This document shows, one piece after another, positions 17,313-26,335 of a stretch of DNA of 64,000 nucleotides. Positions within the stretch are counted from its first letter, which is position 1. Every line of letters begins with the position of its first letter. Both the position numbers and the translations under genes were made by a program. Source of the DNA: Alicycliphilus denitrificans_A (GTDB lineage: Bacteria > Pseudomonadota > Gammaproteobacteria > Burkholderiales > Burkholderiaceae_C); NCBI RefSeq assembly GCF_044792555.1, contig NZ_CP126238.1, positions 3,410,001 to 3,474,000 on the forward strand, written 5' to 3'. Below the pieces are notes generated by a model. That model was not told the DNA's origin and searched no databases. It was given only the letters and a program-made list of their open reading frames with translations.

Positions 17313-18644
17313 ATGACCTTGACACTGACCCACAGCCTGCTCCTCATTGCCCTGCTAATCGCCGCCAGCGCCTTTTTCTCGATGGCGGAAATTTCCCTCG
17401 CCGCATCGCGCCGCCTGCGCCTGCGCCAGCTGGCCGACGAAGGTGATGCGCGCTCCGAACGCGTGCTGCAGGTGCAGGACCAGCCCGGCGAATACTTCAC
17501 CGTGGTGCAGATCGGGCAGAACGCCGTCGCCATCCTGGGCGGCATCGTCGGCGAGGGGGCACTGAGCCCCCACTTCGGCGCCCTGCTGGCGCTGTGGCTG
17601 CCCGAGAGCACGGCCCAGACCCTGGGCTTCGTGGGCTCCTTCCTGGCCGTGACCTCGCTGTTCATCCTGTTTGCCGACCTGCTGCCCAAACGCCTGGGCA
17701 TGGCTCACCCGGAGGTGGTGGCGCTGCGCGTGGTGCGCCCCATGCAGGGCTGCATGGCGTTGTTCCGCCCCATTGTCTGGTTCTACAACCGCAGCGCCGA
17801 CCTGCTGCTGCGCCTGACCGGCCTGCCCAGCCAGCGCGACGACCGCATCACGCCCGAGGACATCCTGGCCATGACCGAGGCCGGCGCGCGCGCCGGCGTG
17901 CTGGCCGCGCCGGAGCAGCAGGTGATCGCCAACGTGTTCGAGCTCGATTCGCGCAGCGTGACCTCGGCCATGACGCTGCGCGAGCGCATCGCCTTCTTCC
18001 GGCGCGACGACACCGACAAGCTGATCCGCGCGCGCATCGCCGCCGAGCCCTTTTCCACCTACCCCGTGTGCGACGGCGACATCGACCATGTGGTGGGCTA
18101 TGTGGACGCCAAGGACCTGTTCCAGCGCGCGCTGAACAACCTGCCCATCTCGCTGGCCGACGAGGGCCTGGTACGCAAGGTGCTGATCGTGCCCGACCGC
18201 CTGTCGCTGGCCGAGGTGCTGACGCATTTCCGCCAGGTGCACGAGGACTTCGCCGTCATCGTCAACGAGTACAGCCGGGTGGTGGGCGTGGTCACGCTGA
18301 ACGATGTGATGAGCACGGTGATGGGCGACCTGGTTGGGCCGGCGGACGAGGAGCAGATCGTGCGCCGCGACGAAAACTCCTGGCTCATCGACGGCACGGC
18401 CCCCATCGAGGACGTGCTGCATGTGCTGCAACTCGACGAGCTGCCGCATGCCGAGGACTACGAAACCCTGGCCGGCTTCCTGATGGTGATGCTGCGCCGC
18501 GTGCCGCGGCGCACCGACAGCGTGACCGTTGGTGGCTACAAGTTCGAGGTGCTGGACGTGGATAGCTACCGCATTGACCAGGTCATGGTCTCGCGGCTCG
18601 TCGCTGCACCGGCCGAGGCTCAGGCCGACGCGGCGCGATCCTGA
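17313..18644 (+). CDS. CNNM/CorC (hemolysin-family) membrane protein with DUF21, CBS pair and CorC domain
   Basis: 443-residue integral membrane protein. A DUF21 membrane domain fills about residues 1-190 (FFSMAEISLAASRR near the start), followed by two CBS motifs (about 215-335, with VVGVVTLNDVMSTVMGDL) and a C-terminal CorC/HlyC domain (about 350-430, with GTAPIEDVL and GGYKFEVLDVD). Family members are linked to Mg2+/Co2+ efflux. The old hemolysin name does not imply haemolysis. Its 3' end overlaps the convergent lytic transglycosylase gene by 25 bases. Confidence 0.9.
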   Translation: MTLTLTHSLLLIALLIAASAFFSMAEISLAASRRLRLRQLADEGDARSERVLQVQDQPGEYFTVVQIGQNAVAILGGIVGEGALSPHFGALLALWLPESTAQTLGFVGSFLAVTSLFILFADLLPKRLGMAHPEVVALRVVRPMQGCMALFRPIVWFYNRSADLLLRLTGLPSQRDDRITPEDILAMTEAGARAGVLAAPEQQVIANVFELDSRSVTSAMTLRERIAFFRRDDTDKLIRARIAAEPFSTYPVCDGDIDHVVGYVDAKDLFQRALNNLPISLADEGLVRKVLIVPDRLSLAEVLTHFRQVHEDFAVIVNEYSRVVGVVTLNDVMSTVMGDLVGPADEEQIVRRDENSWLIDGTAPIEDVLHVLQLDELPHAEDYETLAGFLMVMLRRVPRRTDSVTVGGYKFEVLDVDSYRIDQVMVSRLVAAPAEAQADAARS

Positions 18645-19264
18645 AAGTCCCAGCGGCGCTGCGCCGCGAACACCGCGTTCGGATAGGGTGGCTTGCCACG
18701 GCTGCCGTTGTAGCGGCCCAGCGCCATGTACAGGTCGCCCCCCTCGCGGTCCAGGTAGTGGCGCAGGATGACGCAGCCAAAGCGCAGGTTGGTCTGCATC
18801 TGGAACAACTTGCCTGCGTCGCCATCGCCGATCACGCGCGTCCAGAACGGCATGACCTGCATATAGCCGCGCGCACCCACGCTGGAGACGGCGAATTTGC
18901 GAAACGCACTCTCCACCTGGATCAGGCCCAGGACCAGGGACACATCCAACCCTGCGCGCTTGGACTCATACCAGACGGTCTGCAGGAAGTCGCGCCGCAG
19001 CTCCCAGTCGGGTTTTCTGGGGCGCAGACGCTCGCTCATGGCGCCCAGCCAGCGCAGGTAGGCCAGACGCGCCTCGGTGCTGGCAAACAGCGGCTCGGGC
19101 GGCCCCAGGTCGGCCACGGCGGAGCTGAGCGCGGTGCGCACGGAATCCATCAGCGGCTCTTCGAGCTGTCCGCCGGCATGCGCCGCCGTCGGCAGGCCCA
19201 GCCAGGCGGCGGGGCCTGCGGCCAGTGCCGCCAGGCAGGCGCGGCGCGGCAAACCCGCCGTCAT
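18620..19264 (-). CDS. Lytic transglycosylase (SLT family), secreted
   Basis: 214-residue peptidoglycan lyase that cleaves the MurNAc-GlcNAc bond. A signal peptide with a twin-arginine start (GLPRRACLAALAAG) ends near residue 30. The SLT catalytic Glu is in LIQVESAFRKFAVSSVGARGYMQVMP at about residues 115-140, followed by the conserved ALGRYNGS. It is shorter than SltY and lacks the ring-shaped helical domain. Its ATG overlaps the proS stop by 4 bases, so it is translationally coupled to proS, which is odd functionally. Confidence 0.88.
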   Translation of the reverse strand: MTAGLPRRACLAALAAGPAAWLGLPTAAHAGGQLEEPLMDSVRTALSSAVADLGPPEPLFASTEARLAYLRWLGAMSERLRPRKPDWELRRDFLQTVWYESKRAGLDVSLVLGLIQVESAFRKFAVSSVGARGYMQVMPFWTRVIGDGDAGKLFQMQTNLRFGCVILRHYLDREGGDLYMALGRYNGSRGKPPYPNAVFAAQRRWDFQDRAASA

Positions 19265-21006
19265 GCCGCCACGCGCTCCTTCACATGGGCCAGGATCTCG
19301 GCCACGCCCACCTTGGTGGCGCTGGCGTCGCGGCGATGCTGGTATTCGACCTGGCCTTCCTTGAGGCCCTTGTCGCCAATGGTGATGCGGTGCGGCACGC
19401 CGATCAGTTCCCAGTCGGCAAACATGGCGCCGGGACGCTCGCCGCGGTCGTCCAGGATGACGTCGACCCCGGCGACCAGCAGTTCGCCATGCAGCTTCTC
19501 GGCCACGGCCTTGACCTCGGCGCTGCGGTCCATGCCGATGGGGCAGATCACCACGGTGAAGGGCGCGATCGCATCGGGCCAGATGATGCCGCGCTCGTCA
19601 TGGTTCTGCTCGATGGCGGCGGCGGGCAGGCGGGTGATGCCGATGCCATAGCAGCCCATCTCGAAGAAGGCCGGCTTGCCGTCCTCGCCCAGGAAGGTGG
19701 CGTTCATGGCCCTGGAATACTTGGTGCCCAGGTAGAACACATGGCCGACCTCGATGCCGCGCTCGATGGCCAGCACCCCCTTGCCGTCGGGCGACAGGTC
19801 GCCCGCAACCACGTTGCGCAGGTCGGCCACCAGCTCGGGCTCGGGCAGGTCGCGGCCCCAGTTCACGCCGGTGATGTGGAAGTCTTCCTCGTTGGCACCG
19901 CAGACCCAGTCGGCCATCAGCGCCACTTCGCGGTCGGCGACGATCTTGACCGGTTGCAGCAGGCCGATGGGGCCGAGGTAGCCGGGCCTGGCACCGAAAT
20001 GCGCCTCGATCTCGGCCACGGTGGCAAAGCGAAAGCCCTTGTCCAGGCCAGCCACCTTGGAAACCTTGATCTCGTTCATGTCATGGTCGCCGCGCAGCAG
20101 CAGCAACCAGACCTGGGACCGGGTGATCTCGCCTGCCTCGTTGGTCTCATCGGTGGCCAGCACCAGCGACTTGACGGTGGTGCACAAGGGCACGCCCAAA
20201 AGCTCTGCCACCTCGGCGCAGGTGGCCTTGCCGGGCGTCGGCGTCTTGGTCATGGGCGCGGCCGCGGCCGGGCGCGGGCCGGCGGGCGCCAGGGCCTCGG
20301 CCTTTTCCATATTGGCCGCGTAATCGCTCGCTGGGCAGTAGACGATGGCGTCCTCGCCCGTGGCGGCGATCACCTGGAACTCCTCGCTCAGGTCGCCGCC
20401 AATGGCGCCAGAGTCGGCCGCCACGGCACGGTAAGAGAGGCCGAAGCGGTCGAAGATGCGCCGGTAGGCCTGGGCCATCACCTGGTAGCTGGCCTTGGCC
20501 GCCGCCTGATCGCGGTCGAAGCTGTAGGCGTCCTTCATCGTGAACTCACGCCCGCGCATCAGGCCAAAACGCGGACGGCGCTCGTCGCGGAACTTGGTCT
20601 GGATCTGGTAGAGGTTCTTGGGCAGCTGCTTGTAGCTGCGCAGCTCCTGGCGCGCGATGTCAGTGACCACTTCCTCGCTCGTGGGCTGGATGATGAAGTC
20701 GCGCCCGTGGCGATCCTGGATGCGCAGCAGCTCCGGGCCCATCTTCTCGAAACGCCCGGTCTCTTGCCACAGCTCGGCGGGCTGCACCACGGGCATGGTG
20801 CATTCCACGGCGCCGGCGCGGTTCATCTCCTCGCGCACTATGGATTCGACCTTGCGGATCACGCGCAGCCCCATGGGCATGTAGCTGTAGATGCCTGCCC
20901 CCAGCTTCTTGATCAGGCCGGCCCGCATCATGAGTTTGTGGCTGACGACTTCGGCGTCCGCCGGAGCCTCTTTCAAGGTGGAAATGAAGAATTGGGAAGC
21001 TTTCAT
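19261..21006 (-). CDS. proS: Prolyl-tRNA synthetase
   Basis: 581-residue class II aminoacyl-tRNA synthetase of the bacterial type with the YbaK-like editing insertion (about residues 225-395). N-terminus MKASQFFISTLKEAPADAE. Motif 2 is around KFRDERRPRFGLMRGREF (about 143-160), motif 3 around GIGITRL (about 450), followed by the anticodon-binding domain to the C-terminus. Size matches E. coli ProS (572). tRNA-Pro(CGG), one of its substrates, lies about 5 kb away. The rppH gene is divergent across a 90-base gap. Confidence 0.96.
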   Translation of the reverse strand: MKASQFFISTLKEAPADAEVVSHKLMMRAGLIKKLGAGIYSYMPMGLRVIRKVESIVREEMNRAGAVECTMPVVQPAELWQETGRFEKMGPELLRIQDRHGRDFIIQPTSEEVVTDIARQELRSYKQLPKNLYQIQTKFRDERRPRFGLMRGREFTMKDAYSFDRDQAAAKASYQVMAQAYRRIFDRFGLSYRAVAADSGAIGGDLSEEFQVIAATGEDAIVYCPASDYAANMEKAEALAPAGPRPAAAAPMTKTPTPGKATCAEVAELLGVPLCTTVKSLVLATDETNEAGEITRSQVWLLLLRGDHDMNEIKVSKVAGLDKGFRFATVAEIEAHFGARPGYLGPIGLLQPVKIVADREVALMADWVCGANEEDFHITGVNWGRDLPEPELVADLRNVVAGDLSPDGKGVLAIERGIEVGHVFYLGTKYSRAMNATFLGEDGKPAFFEMGCYGIGITRLPAAAIEQNHDERGIIWPDAIAPFTVVICPIGMDRSAEVKAVAEKLHGELLVAGVDVILDDRGERPGAMFADWELIGVPHRITIGDKGLKEGQVEYQHRRDASATKVGVAEILAHVKERVAA

Positions 21007-21096
21007 CGAACGCGCTCGGCAACTGTGGGCGCTTCGCTTGCCGCGTGCGGGGCAGCGTGCATAATGACCACAGTTTTAAAGAATTGGGGTTAGATT

Positions 21097-21768
21097 ATGC
21101 TTGACCGGGACGGCTTCCGCCCAAACGTCGGCATCATCCTGCTCAACCAGAAAAACCAGGTATTCTGGGGCAAGCGCATACGCACCCACAGCTGGCAGTT
21201 CCCTCAAGGCGGCATAGACCGCGGAGAAAACCCGGAGCAGGCCATGTTCCGCGAACTGCACGAAGAGGTGGGACTGCAGCCCAATCAGGTACGTGTGATT
21301 GCCCGCACTCGGGACTGGTTGCGCTACGAGGTGCCTGACAGGTACATCCGCCGCGACGCGCGCGGCCACTATCGCGGACAGAAACAGATCTGGTACCTGC
21401 TGCAGCTGTTGGGTCACGACTGGGATCTGAACCTGCGCGCCACCGACCACCCAGAGTTCGACGCCTGGCGCTGGAACGACTACTGGGTGCCCCTGGATGT
21501 GGTGGTGGAGTTCAAGCGCGGCGTCTACGAGATGGCGCTGACCGAGCTGGCGCGCTTTCTGCCGCGCTTTGAACAGCGCAACCGCTACCTGCGCAGCGGC
21601 ATGCGTGCACGCGACCCCGAAGGCAGCCAGGCATTGATGCATCGCGCCGGCTCGCTGCTGGTCAAGCCGGGCATGGAGTTGCCGCCCGGGGCGAGCTTTG
21701 ATCCCGATCCGCAAAACAGCATGCCTGCGCCGCTGGCAGATACGCCGCACACCACACCGCGCAAGTAA
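21097..21768 (+). CDS. rppH: RNA pyrophosphohydrolase (Nudix)
   Basis: 223-residue enzyme that removes pyrophosphate from the 5' triphosphate end of mRNA, priming RNase E decay. The Nudix box is intact: GGIDRGENPEQAMFRELHEE followed by VGL (about residues 35-57), and the start FRPNVGIILLN is typical. The first 160 residues match E. coli RppH (176). The C-terminal 60 residues are an extra, low-complexity tail as in other Burkholderiales. A GGGGT ribosome-site-like run precedes the ATG. Confidence 0.93.
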   Translation: MLDRDGFRPNVGIILLNQKNQVFWGKRIRTHSWQFPQGGIDRGENPEQAMFRELHEEVGLQPNQVRVIARTRDWLRYEVPDRYIRRDARGHYRGQKQIWYLLQLLGHDWDLNLRATDHPEFDAWRWNDYWVPLDVVVEFKRGVYEMALTELARFLPRFEQRNRYLRSGMRARDPEGSQALMHRAGSLLVKPGMELPPGASFDPDPQNSMPAPLADTPHTTPRK

Positions 21769-21830
21769 GATCGTAAACACGCCCTAAGAGCCTGTTCAAA
21801 GTCACGACAGTCGGCGCGGCGCAGCCGCTG

Positions 21831-22964
21831 TCAGGACACCACCATGTTGTCGCGGTGCACCATTTCCGGCTCGGCCGCATAGCCCAGCAGACGCTCGAAT
21901 TCTGACGAGGGCTTGCGGCACAGCAGGCGCGCCTCGGCGCTCGCGTAGTTGGCCAGGCCGCGGGCGATCTCGGCACCGCCCGCGTCGCGCACGGCGATCA
22001 CGTCGCCGCGCACGAAATCTCCTTCCACGGCCACCATGCCTATGGGCAGCAGGCTCTTGCCCTCATCGCGCAATTTGACCGCCGCACCGGCATCCACGGT
22101 CACCGCGCCACGCAGCTGCAAATGGTCCACCATCCATTGCTTGCGCGCCTGCTGTTTCTGTGTCTGCGCCACCAGCAGCGTCCCTATGGCCTCGCCGCGC
22201 GCCAGGCGCAGCAGCACGTCGGGCTCACGCCCCCAGGCGATCACGGTGGAGGCACCCGAGCCCGCCGCACGCTTGGCCGCTACTATTTTTGTCAGCATGC
22301 CGCCCTTGCCTATGCTGGAGCCCGCGCCGCCGGCCATGACCTCCAGCGCCGGGTCGCCGGCCTTGGCCTCATGCACGAACTGCGCCTGCGGATCGCGCCG
22401 CGGGTCGGCGGTGTACAAGCCTTTCTGGTCGGTCAGTATGACCAGGGCGTCGGCCTCCACCAGGTTGGCCACCAGGGCGCCCAGGGTGTCGTTGTCACCG
22501 AATTTGATCTCGTCCGTGACCACGGTGTCGTTTTCGTTGATCACCGGCACCACGCCCAACTGCAGCAGGGTCAACAGGGTGGAGCGGGCATTCAGGTAGC
22601 GCTCACGGTCGGCCAGGTCGGCGTGGGTCAGCAGCACCTGGGCGCTGCCCATGGCCTGCTCGCGCAGCTTGGTCTCGTACATCTGCGCCAGGCCCATCTG
22701 CCCCACGGCGGCGGCGGCCTGCAGTTCATGGATTTCGCTGGGGCGGCTGGACCAGCCCAGGCGCTTCATGCCCTCGGCGACGGCGCCGCTGGAGACCATG
22801 ATGACCTCTCGCGGCGCACCACCCTCGCCGCGCACCAGGGCCGCGAGCTGGCGGCTCCACTCGCCAATGGCGACCTCGTCCAGGCCGCGCCCCTCATTGG
22901 TGACAAGGCTGGAGCCCACTTTAACCACGATGCGACGTGCGTCGCGCAAGACACTGGAAACCAT
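21831..22964 (-). CDS. proB: Glutamate 5-kinase with C-terminal PUA domain
   Basis: 377-residue first enzyme of proline synthesis, phosphorylating glutamate. The kinase part has RRIVVKVGSSLVTNEG (about residues 10-25), MVSSGAVAEGMKRLGW (about 54-69), INENDTVVTDEIKFGDND (about 143-160) and SSIGKGGMLTK. A PUA domain covers about 280-377. The ATG at 22964 is preferred to a TTG 9 bases upstream. It lies last in the minus-strand order rplU, rpmA, obgE, proB, an arrangement common in betaproteobacteria. Confidence 0.95.
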   Translation of the reverse strand: MVSSVLRDARRIVVKVGSSLVTNEGRGLDEVAIGEWSRQLAALVRGEGGAPREVIMVSSGAVAEGMKRLGWSSRPSEIHELQAAAAVGQMGLAQMYETKLREQAMGSAQVLLTHADLADRERYLNARSTLLTLLQLGVVPVINENDTVVTDEIKFGDNDTLGALVANLVEADALVILTDQKGLYTADPRRDPQAQFVHEAKAGDPALEVMAGGAGSSIGKGGMLTKIVAAKRAAGSGASTVIAWGREPDVLLRLARGEAIGTLLVAQTQKQQARKQWMVDHLQLRGAVTVDAGAAVKLRDEGKSLLPIGMVAVEGDFVRGDVIAVRDAGGAEIARGLANYASAEARLLCRKPSSEFERLLGYAAEPEMVHRDNMVVS

Positions 22965-22969
22965 TTTGA

Positions 22970-23032
22970 TCAAAATATTGCTCTAGCGCTTATACAAAAA
23001 GCGCATAAAGCTATTGAAAATATAGCAAATCA
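22970..23032. repeat. Dispersed intergenic hairpin repeat, copy 5
   Basis: Fills the gap between obgE and proB. GCGCTT (22986-22991) faces AAGCGC (22999-23004), and the flanks ATTGCTCTA and GCTATTGAAAATATAGC match other copies. Confidence 0.7.
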
Positions 23033-23040
23033 AACAAGCA

Positions 23041-24114
23041 TCAGCCTTGGGAATCTTGTCCGGCAAACCTGGGGTCTATCTCGGCCGGGGCATTTTGCGC
23101 CAGTTGCTGGGCATGTACATGCTGGTAGATCGCCTTCACCAGGGGATCGCAGCCCTCGCGCGTCAGGGCCGAGATCTCAAACACCGGCCCCTTCCACTTG
23201 AAGCGCTTGACGAAGTCCTTGACGCGCGCGGCGCGCTCCTCGGCGGGCACCATATCCAGCTTGTTGAGCACCAGCCAGCGCGGCTTCTCATAAAGCTGGG
23301 CATCGTACTTCTTGAGCTCGGCCACGATGGCCTTGGCCTGCGCCACGGGATCGATGGCGTCATCGAAGGGCGCCATGTCCACCACGTGCAGCAGCAGCCG
23401 CGTGCGCTGCAGGTGGCGCAGGAACTGGTGGCCCAGACCCGCGCCCTCGGACGCGCCCTCGATCAGGCCAGGGATGTCGGCGACCACAAAGCTTTGCTCG
23501 GGCCCCACACGTACCACACCCAGATTGGGGTGCAGCGTGGTGAACGGGTAGTCGGCGATCTTTGGCCGCGCGTTGGAAACCGCGGCGATGAAGGTGGACT
23601 TGCCGGCATTGGGCATGCCCAGCAGCCCCACGTCCGCCAACACCTTCAGCTCAAGCTTCAGATTCTTGCGCTCGCCGGGCCAGCCCGGCGTCTTCTGGCG
23701 TGGCGCGCGGTTGATGGCACTCTTGAAGCGCAGGTTGCCGAAACCGCCGTCACCGCCCTTGGCAATAGTGACCACTTCGCCCGGCGTGAGCAGTTCATAT
23801 AGCAGCTCGCCGGTATTCGCATCGCTGATGATGGTGCCCACCGGCATCTTGAGCGTGATGTCGCTGCCTGCCGCACCAAACATGTCCGAACCCTTGCCAT
23901 GTTCGCCGCGCTTGGCCTCGTGGCGGCGCGAGAAACGAAAGTCCACCAGGGTATTGAGATTGGGGTCGGCAACGGCAAACACATGGCCGCCCCGCCCGCC
24001 ATCGCCGCCATCGGGCCCACCGAATTCCTTGTATTTTTCATGCCGAAACGACACGCAACCATTGCCACCGTCACCGGCGGCAATGTCGATAAAGGCTTCA
24101 TCGACGAACTTCAT
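23041..24114 (-). CDS. obgE: GTPase Obg/CgtA
   Basis: 357-residue essential GTPase acting in late 50S assembly and stress control. The glycine-rich Obg fold fills residues 1-158 (GGDGGRGGHVF and related turns). The G domain has GMPNAGKSTF (about 166-175), the G3 DIPGLIEGASEG (about 213) and the NKLD specificity motif (about 287). GMPNAGKS rather than the GLPNVGKS of Firmicutes is typical of proteobacteria. It follows rpmA but is separated from it by a terminator. Confidence 0.96.
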   Translation of the reverse strand: MKFVDEAFIDIAAGDGGNGCVSFRHEKYKEFGGPDGGDGGRGGHVFAVADPNLNTLVDFRFSRRHEAKRGEHGKGSDMFGAAGSDITLKMPVGTIISDANTGELLYELLTPGEVVTIAKGGDGGFGNLRFKSAINRAPRQKTPGWPGERKNLKLELKVLADVGLLGMPNAGKSTFIAAVSNARPKIADYPFTTLHPNLGVVRVGPEQSFVVADIPGLIEGASEGAGLGHQFLRHLQRTRLLLHVVDMAPFDDAIDPVAQAKAIVAELKKYDAQLYEKPRWLVLNKLDMVPAEERAARVKDFVKRFKWKGPVFEISALTREGCDPLVKAIYQHVHAQQLAQNAPAEIDPRFAGQDSQG

Positions 24115-24212
24115 GGGTATCCAGTTTACAAAACCGCCCCCACGCTGCCCGATGGGCCGTGGGTGCTATCGCCGGGTGTCTTCACTGAAGCCGCACCCGC
24201 GCTGAAAACAAC

Positions 24213-24236
24213 AAAGCCCCGACAAGTCGGGGCTTT
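24213..24236 (-). terminator. Rho-independent terminator between rpmA and obgE
   Basis: AAAGCCCCGAC and GTCGGGGCTTT form an 11-base-pair stem; on the minus strand it is followed by a T-rich run (TTGTTGTTTTC). It separates the ribosomal protein genes from obgE. Confidence 0.8.
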
Positions 24237-24263
24237 GCAATCGCATCAATGATGCAGCAGGCC

Positions 24264-24521
24264 TTAGGCCTGTGTCACGCTGACCGTGTGCTTGGACAAT
24301 GCGCCCTTCGTGCTGAAGGATACATGACCGTCCACCAGGGCGAACAGCGTGTGATCCTTGCCCACGCCGACGTTCACGCCAGGGTGGATGCGCGTGCCGC
24401 GTTGACGCACGATGATGGAGCCTGCGCTGATCAGCTCACCACCGTAAGCCTTCACACCAAGCATCTTGGGCTTGGAATCGCGCCCGTTTCGCGTAGAGCC
24501 GCCGCCTTTTTTCTGTGCCAT
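24264..24521 (-). CDS. rpmA: 50S ribosomal protein L27
   Basis: 85-residue ribosomal protein whose N-terminus reaches the peptidyl transferase centre. The start MAQKKGGGSTRNGRDS, then LGVKAYGGE and GTRIHPGVNVGVGKDHTLFA, are diagnostic. No N-terminal cleavage extension as in Firmicutes. It lies 20 bases after rplU, forming the usual rplU-rpmA pair. Confidence 0.97.
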   Translation of the reverse strand: MAQKKGGGSTRNGRDSKPKMLGVKAYGGELISAGSIIVRQRGTRIHPGVNVGVGKDHTLFALVDGHVSFSTKGALSKHTVSVTQA

Positions 24522-24541
24522 GACTAAAGCTCCTTAGCTGT

Positions 24542-24853
24542 TCAAGCGGCAATCGCCTGGATCTGCAGCTCGGTGAACTGCTGGCGATGGCCTTGGTGCT
24601 TTGCGTAGTGCTTGCGACGACGCAGCTTGAAGATGCGCACCTTGTCGTGCTTGCCATGGGCCACGACCGTGGCCTTCACCGTTGCGCCGGACACCAGGGG
24701 CGTGCCCACCTTGAGTTCAGCGCCGTTGCCGACTGCCAAAACCTGGTCGATCACGATTTCCTGGCCCACTTCCGCAGCAATCTGTTCTACCTTAATTTTT
24801 TCGCCGGCAGCAACGCGATACTGCTTGCCACCGGTTTTTATGACCGCGTACAT
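24542..24853 (-). CDS. rplU: 50S ribosomal protein L21
   Basis: 103-residue ribosomal protein binding 23S rRNA. MYAVIKTGGKQYRV at the start and RRRKHYAKHQGHRQ at about residues 78-91 identify it. First gene of the rplU-rpmA unit. GAGG lies a few bases before the ATG. The 100-base gap to ispB must hold two divergent promoters. Confidence 0.97.
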   Translation of the reverse strand: MYAVIKTGGKQYRVAAGEKIKVEQIAAEVGQEIVIDQVLAVGNGAELKVGTPLVSGATVKATVVAHGKHDKVRIFKLRRRKHYAKHQGHRQQFTELQIQAIAA

Positions 24854-24985
24854 GTAAACCTCATCTGAGTTGGAATTCTGTAAGACGAATTTCTACAGAG
24901 CCCGTAATTCTACTACGTTCGAAACGAACACGCTACACCATGGTACACCGGCCCTGTGCACTCCAGGAGCGCCACAACCACTTCA

Positions 24986-24991
24986 TATAAT
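24986..24991 (+). promoter_or_regulatory. Perfect -10 box upstream of ispB, deciding its start
   Basis: TATAAT at 24986-24991 predicts a transcript start near 24998-25000. That is downstream of the ATG at 24956 and upstream of the TTG at 25022, so it favours the TTG start. The -35 region is poor. Confidence 0.5.
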
Positions 24992-25021
24992 CTCCGATTT
25001 CCCTTCACACCAACAAACACC

Positions 25022-26005
25022 TTGGCCGCCAACTCCCCCAGCACCGCCGCCACCCTCGCCCTGATTGCCGACGACATGCGGGAGGTGGACAAGGTCATTG
25101 CATTGCGCCTTCAATCGTCCGTTCCGCTGGTGGGTGAAGTGGCCCGCTACATCATTTCGGCCGGCGGCAAGCGCCTGCGCCCGGCACTCTTGTTGCTGAT
25201 GAGTGGCGCCCTCGGCTACCAGGGGGCACAGCGCTTCAACCTGGCCGCCGTGGTGGAGCTTATTCACACTGCCACCCTGCTGCACGACGATGTGGTGGAT
25301 GAATCCACCCTGCGCCGCGGCCGCCCCACGGCCAACGAAAGCTTCGGCAATCCCGCCAGCGTGCTGGTGGGTGATTTTCTACACACCCGCTCATTCCAGA
25401 TGATGGTGGACACGCATAGCCTGCGTGTGATGGAAGTGCTGGCCGACGCAACCAACGTGATCGCCGAGGGCGAGGTCCAGCAGCTCATGAACGCCCATGA
25501 TGCATCCCTGGACGAGGCAGGATACCTCAACGTCATACGCTCCAAGACCGCCAAGCTGTTCGAGGCCAGCGCACGGCTCGCCGCTATCTTGGCCGGCAGT
25601 ACACCCGACATCGAACAGGCCTGCGCCGACTACGGCCAGGCTCTGGGCACAGCCTTCCAGGTCATCGACGATGTGCTTGACTACGACGGCGACGCCCAGG
25701 AAATGGGGAAAAACCTGGGTGACGACCTGCGCGAAGGCAAGGTGACGCTGCCGGTCATCATCGCCATGCAGCGCTGCACTGCCGAGCAGCGGGAACTGCT
25801 GCGCAACGTGATTGCGACCGGCTCCACCGATGAACTGCAACGCGTCGTGGCCATCATCCGAGACACGGGCGCCCTTACCGCCACCCGCAAAGCCGCCGCC
25901 ACACAGGCCCAATTGGCGATGGATGCCGCAGCCAAGCTGCCAATCAATTCATACAGCGAAGGTTTGCTACAATTGGCGGCTCAGCTTCTTGAGCGCCGAA
26001 CTTGA
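25022..26005 (+). CDS. ispB: Octaprenyl diphosphate synthase (long-chain polyprenyl synthase)
   Basis: 327-residue enzyme that builds the C40 side chain of ubiquinone from farnesyl diphosphate and isopentenyl diphosphate. The first Asp-rich motif is in LLHDDVVDES (about residue 83) with GGKRLRP upstream, and the second in QVIDDVLDYDGD (about 215). Length matches E. coli IspB (323) when the TTG at 25022 is used; an ATG at 24956 would add 22 unconserved residues and lies before the predicted transcript start. tRNA-Pro follows after 23 bases and may be cotranscribed. Confidence 0.92.
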   Translation: MAANSPSTAATLALIADDMREVDKVIALRLQSSVPLVGEVARYIISAGGKRLRPALLLLMSGALGYQGAQRFNLAAVVELIHTATLLHDDVVDESTLRRGRPTANESFGNPASVLVGDFLHTRSFQMMVDTHSLRVMEVLADATNVIAEGEVQQLMNAHDASLDEAGYLNVIRSKTAKLFEASARLAAILAGSTPDIEQACADYGQALGTAFQVIDDVLDYDGDAQEMGKNLGDDLREGKVTLPVIIAMQRCTAEQRELLRNVIATGSTDELQRVVAIIRDTGALTATRKAAATQAQLAMDAAAKLPINSYSEGLLQLAAQLLERRT

Positions 26006-26028
26006 GTTTTGGTCGCTCAAAGACACAT

Positions 26029-26105
26029 CGGGGTGTAGCTTAGCCTGGTAGAGCGCTACGTTCGGGACGTAGAGGCCGGAGGTTCGAATCCTCTCACCCC
26101 GACCA
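26029..26105 (+). tRNA. tRNA-Pro (anticodon CGG)
   Basis: A full cloverleaf: acceptor CGGGGTG (26029-26035) pairs with CACCCCG (26095-26101), the anticodon arm CTACG-TTCGGGA-CGTAG gives anticodon CGG, the T arm carries GGTTCGAATC, and a genomic ACCA follows. 77 bases including CCA. It reads the CCG codon, frequent in this high-GC genome. Confidence 0.97.
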
Positions 26106-26132
26106 GAAATACCTTGCAAATCAAGGACTTAG

Positions 26133-26158
26133 AACAGCCGCCACGACGCGGCTGTTTT
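26133..26158 (+). terminator. Terminator-like hairpin after tRNA-Pro
   Basis: AACAGCCGC (26133-26141), a 6-base loop, GCGGCTGTT (26148-26156) and a short T run. It probably ends the ispB/tRNA-Pro transcript. Confidence 0.65.
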
Positions 26159-26261
26159 GCTTTCTGGCGCTTCTGTGCCAATTCTGCGCCAAACGGCCGG
26201 GATTCAACGGCACCGCAAGCGGGTCCGTATAAGCACACTGCCTACAAATGAAAGAGACACA

Positions 26262-26302
26262 AAATAAAAGCCTGTACCGCCCATGTGATGGGCGGTACAG
26301 GC
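26262..26302 (-). terminator. Rho-independent terminator of the pca/Bug operon
   Basis: GCCTGTACCGCCCA (26270-26283) and its exact complement TGGGCGGTACAGGC (26289-26302) with a 5-base loop. On the minus strand TTTTATTTT follows. It ends pcaI-pcaJ-pcaF-Bug. Confidence 0.85.
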
Positions 26303-26335
26303 TCTCATATCGATAGTGGCAGGGTCAATCGACAA

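Noticed and set aside
18620..18644. 25-base overlap of CNNM and transglycosylase gene ends as a possible frameshift
   Set aside because: Both proteins have complete C-termini; it is an ordinary convergent overlap.
24956..25021. 22-codon N-terminal extension of IspB from an ATG at 24956
   Set aside because: A perfect -10 box lies within it and the residues do not resemble IspB; the TTG at 25022 fits length and promoter.
26056..26238. Reverse-strand frame ending in GVRGFEPPASTSRT
   Set aside because: This peptide is the well-known false translation of a tRNA gene on the wrong strand; only the outer part is kept as a weak integrase-scar idea.
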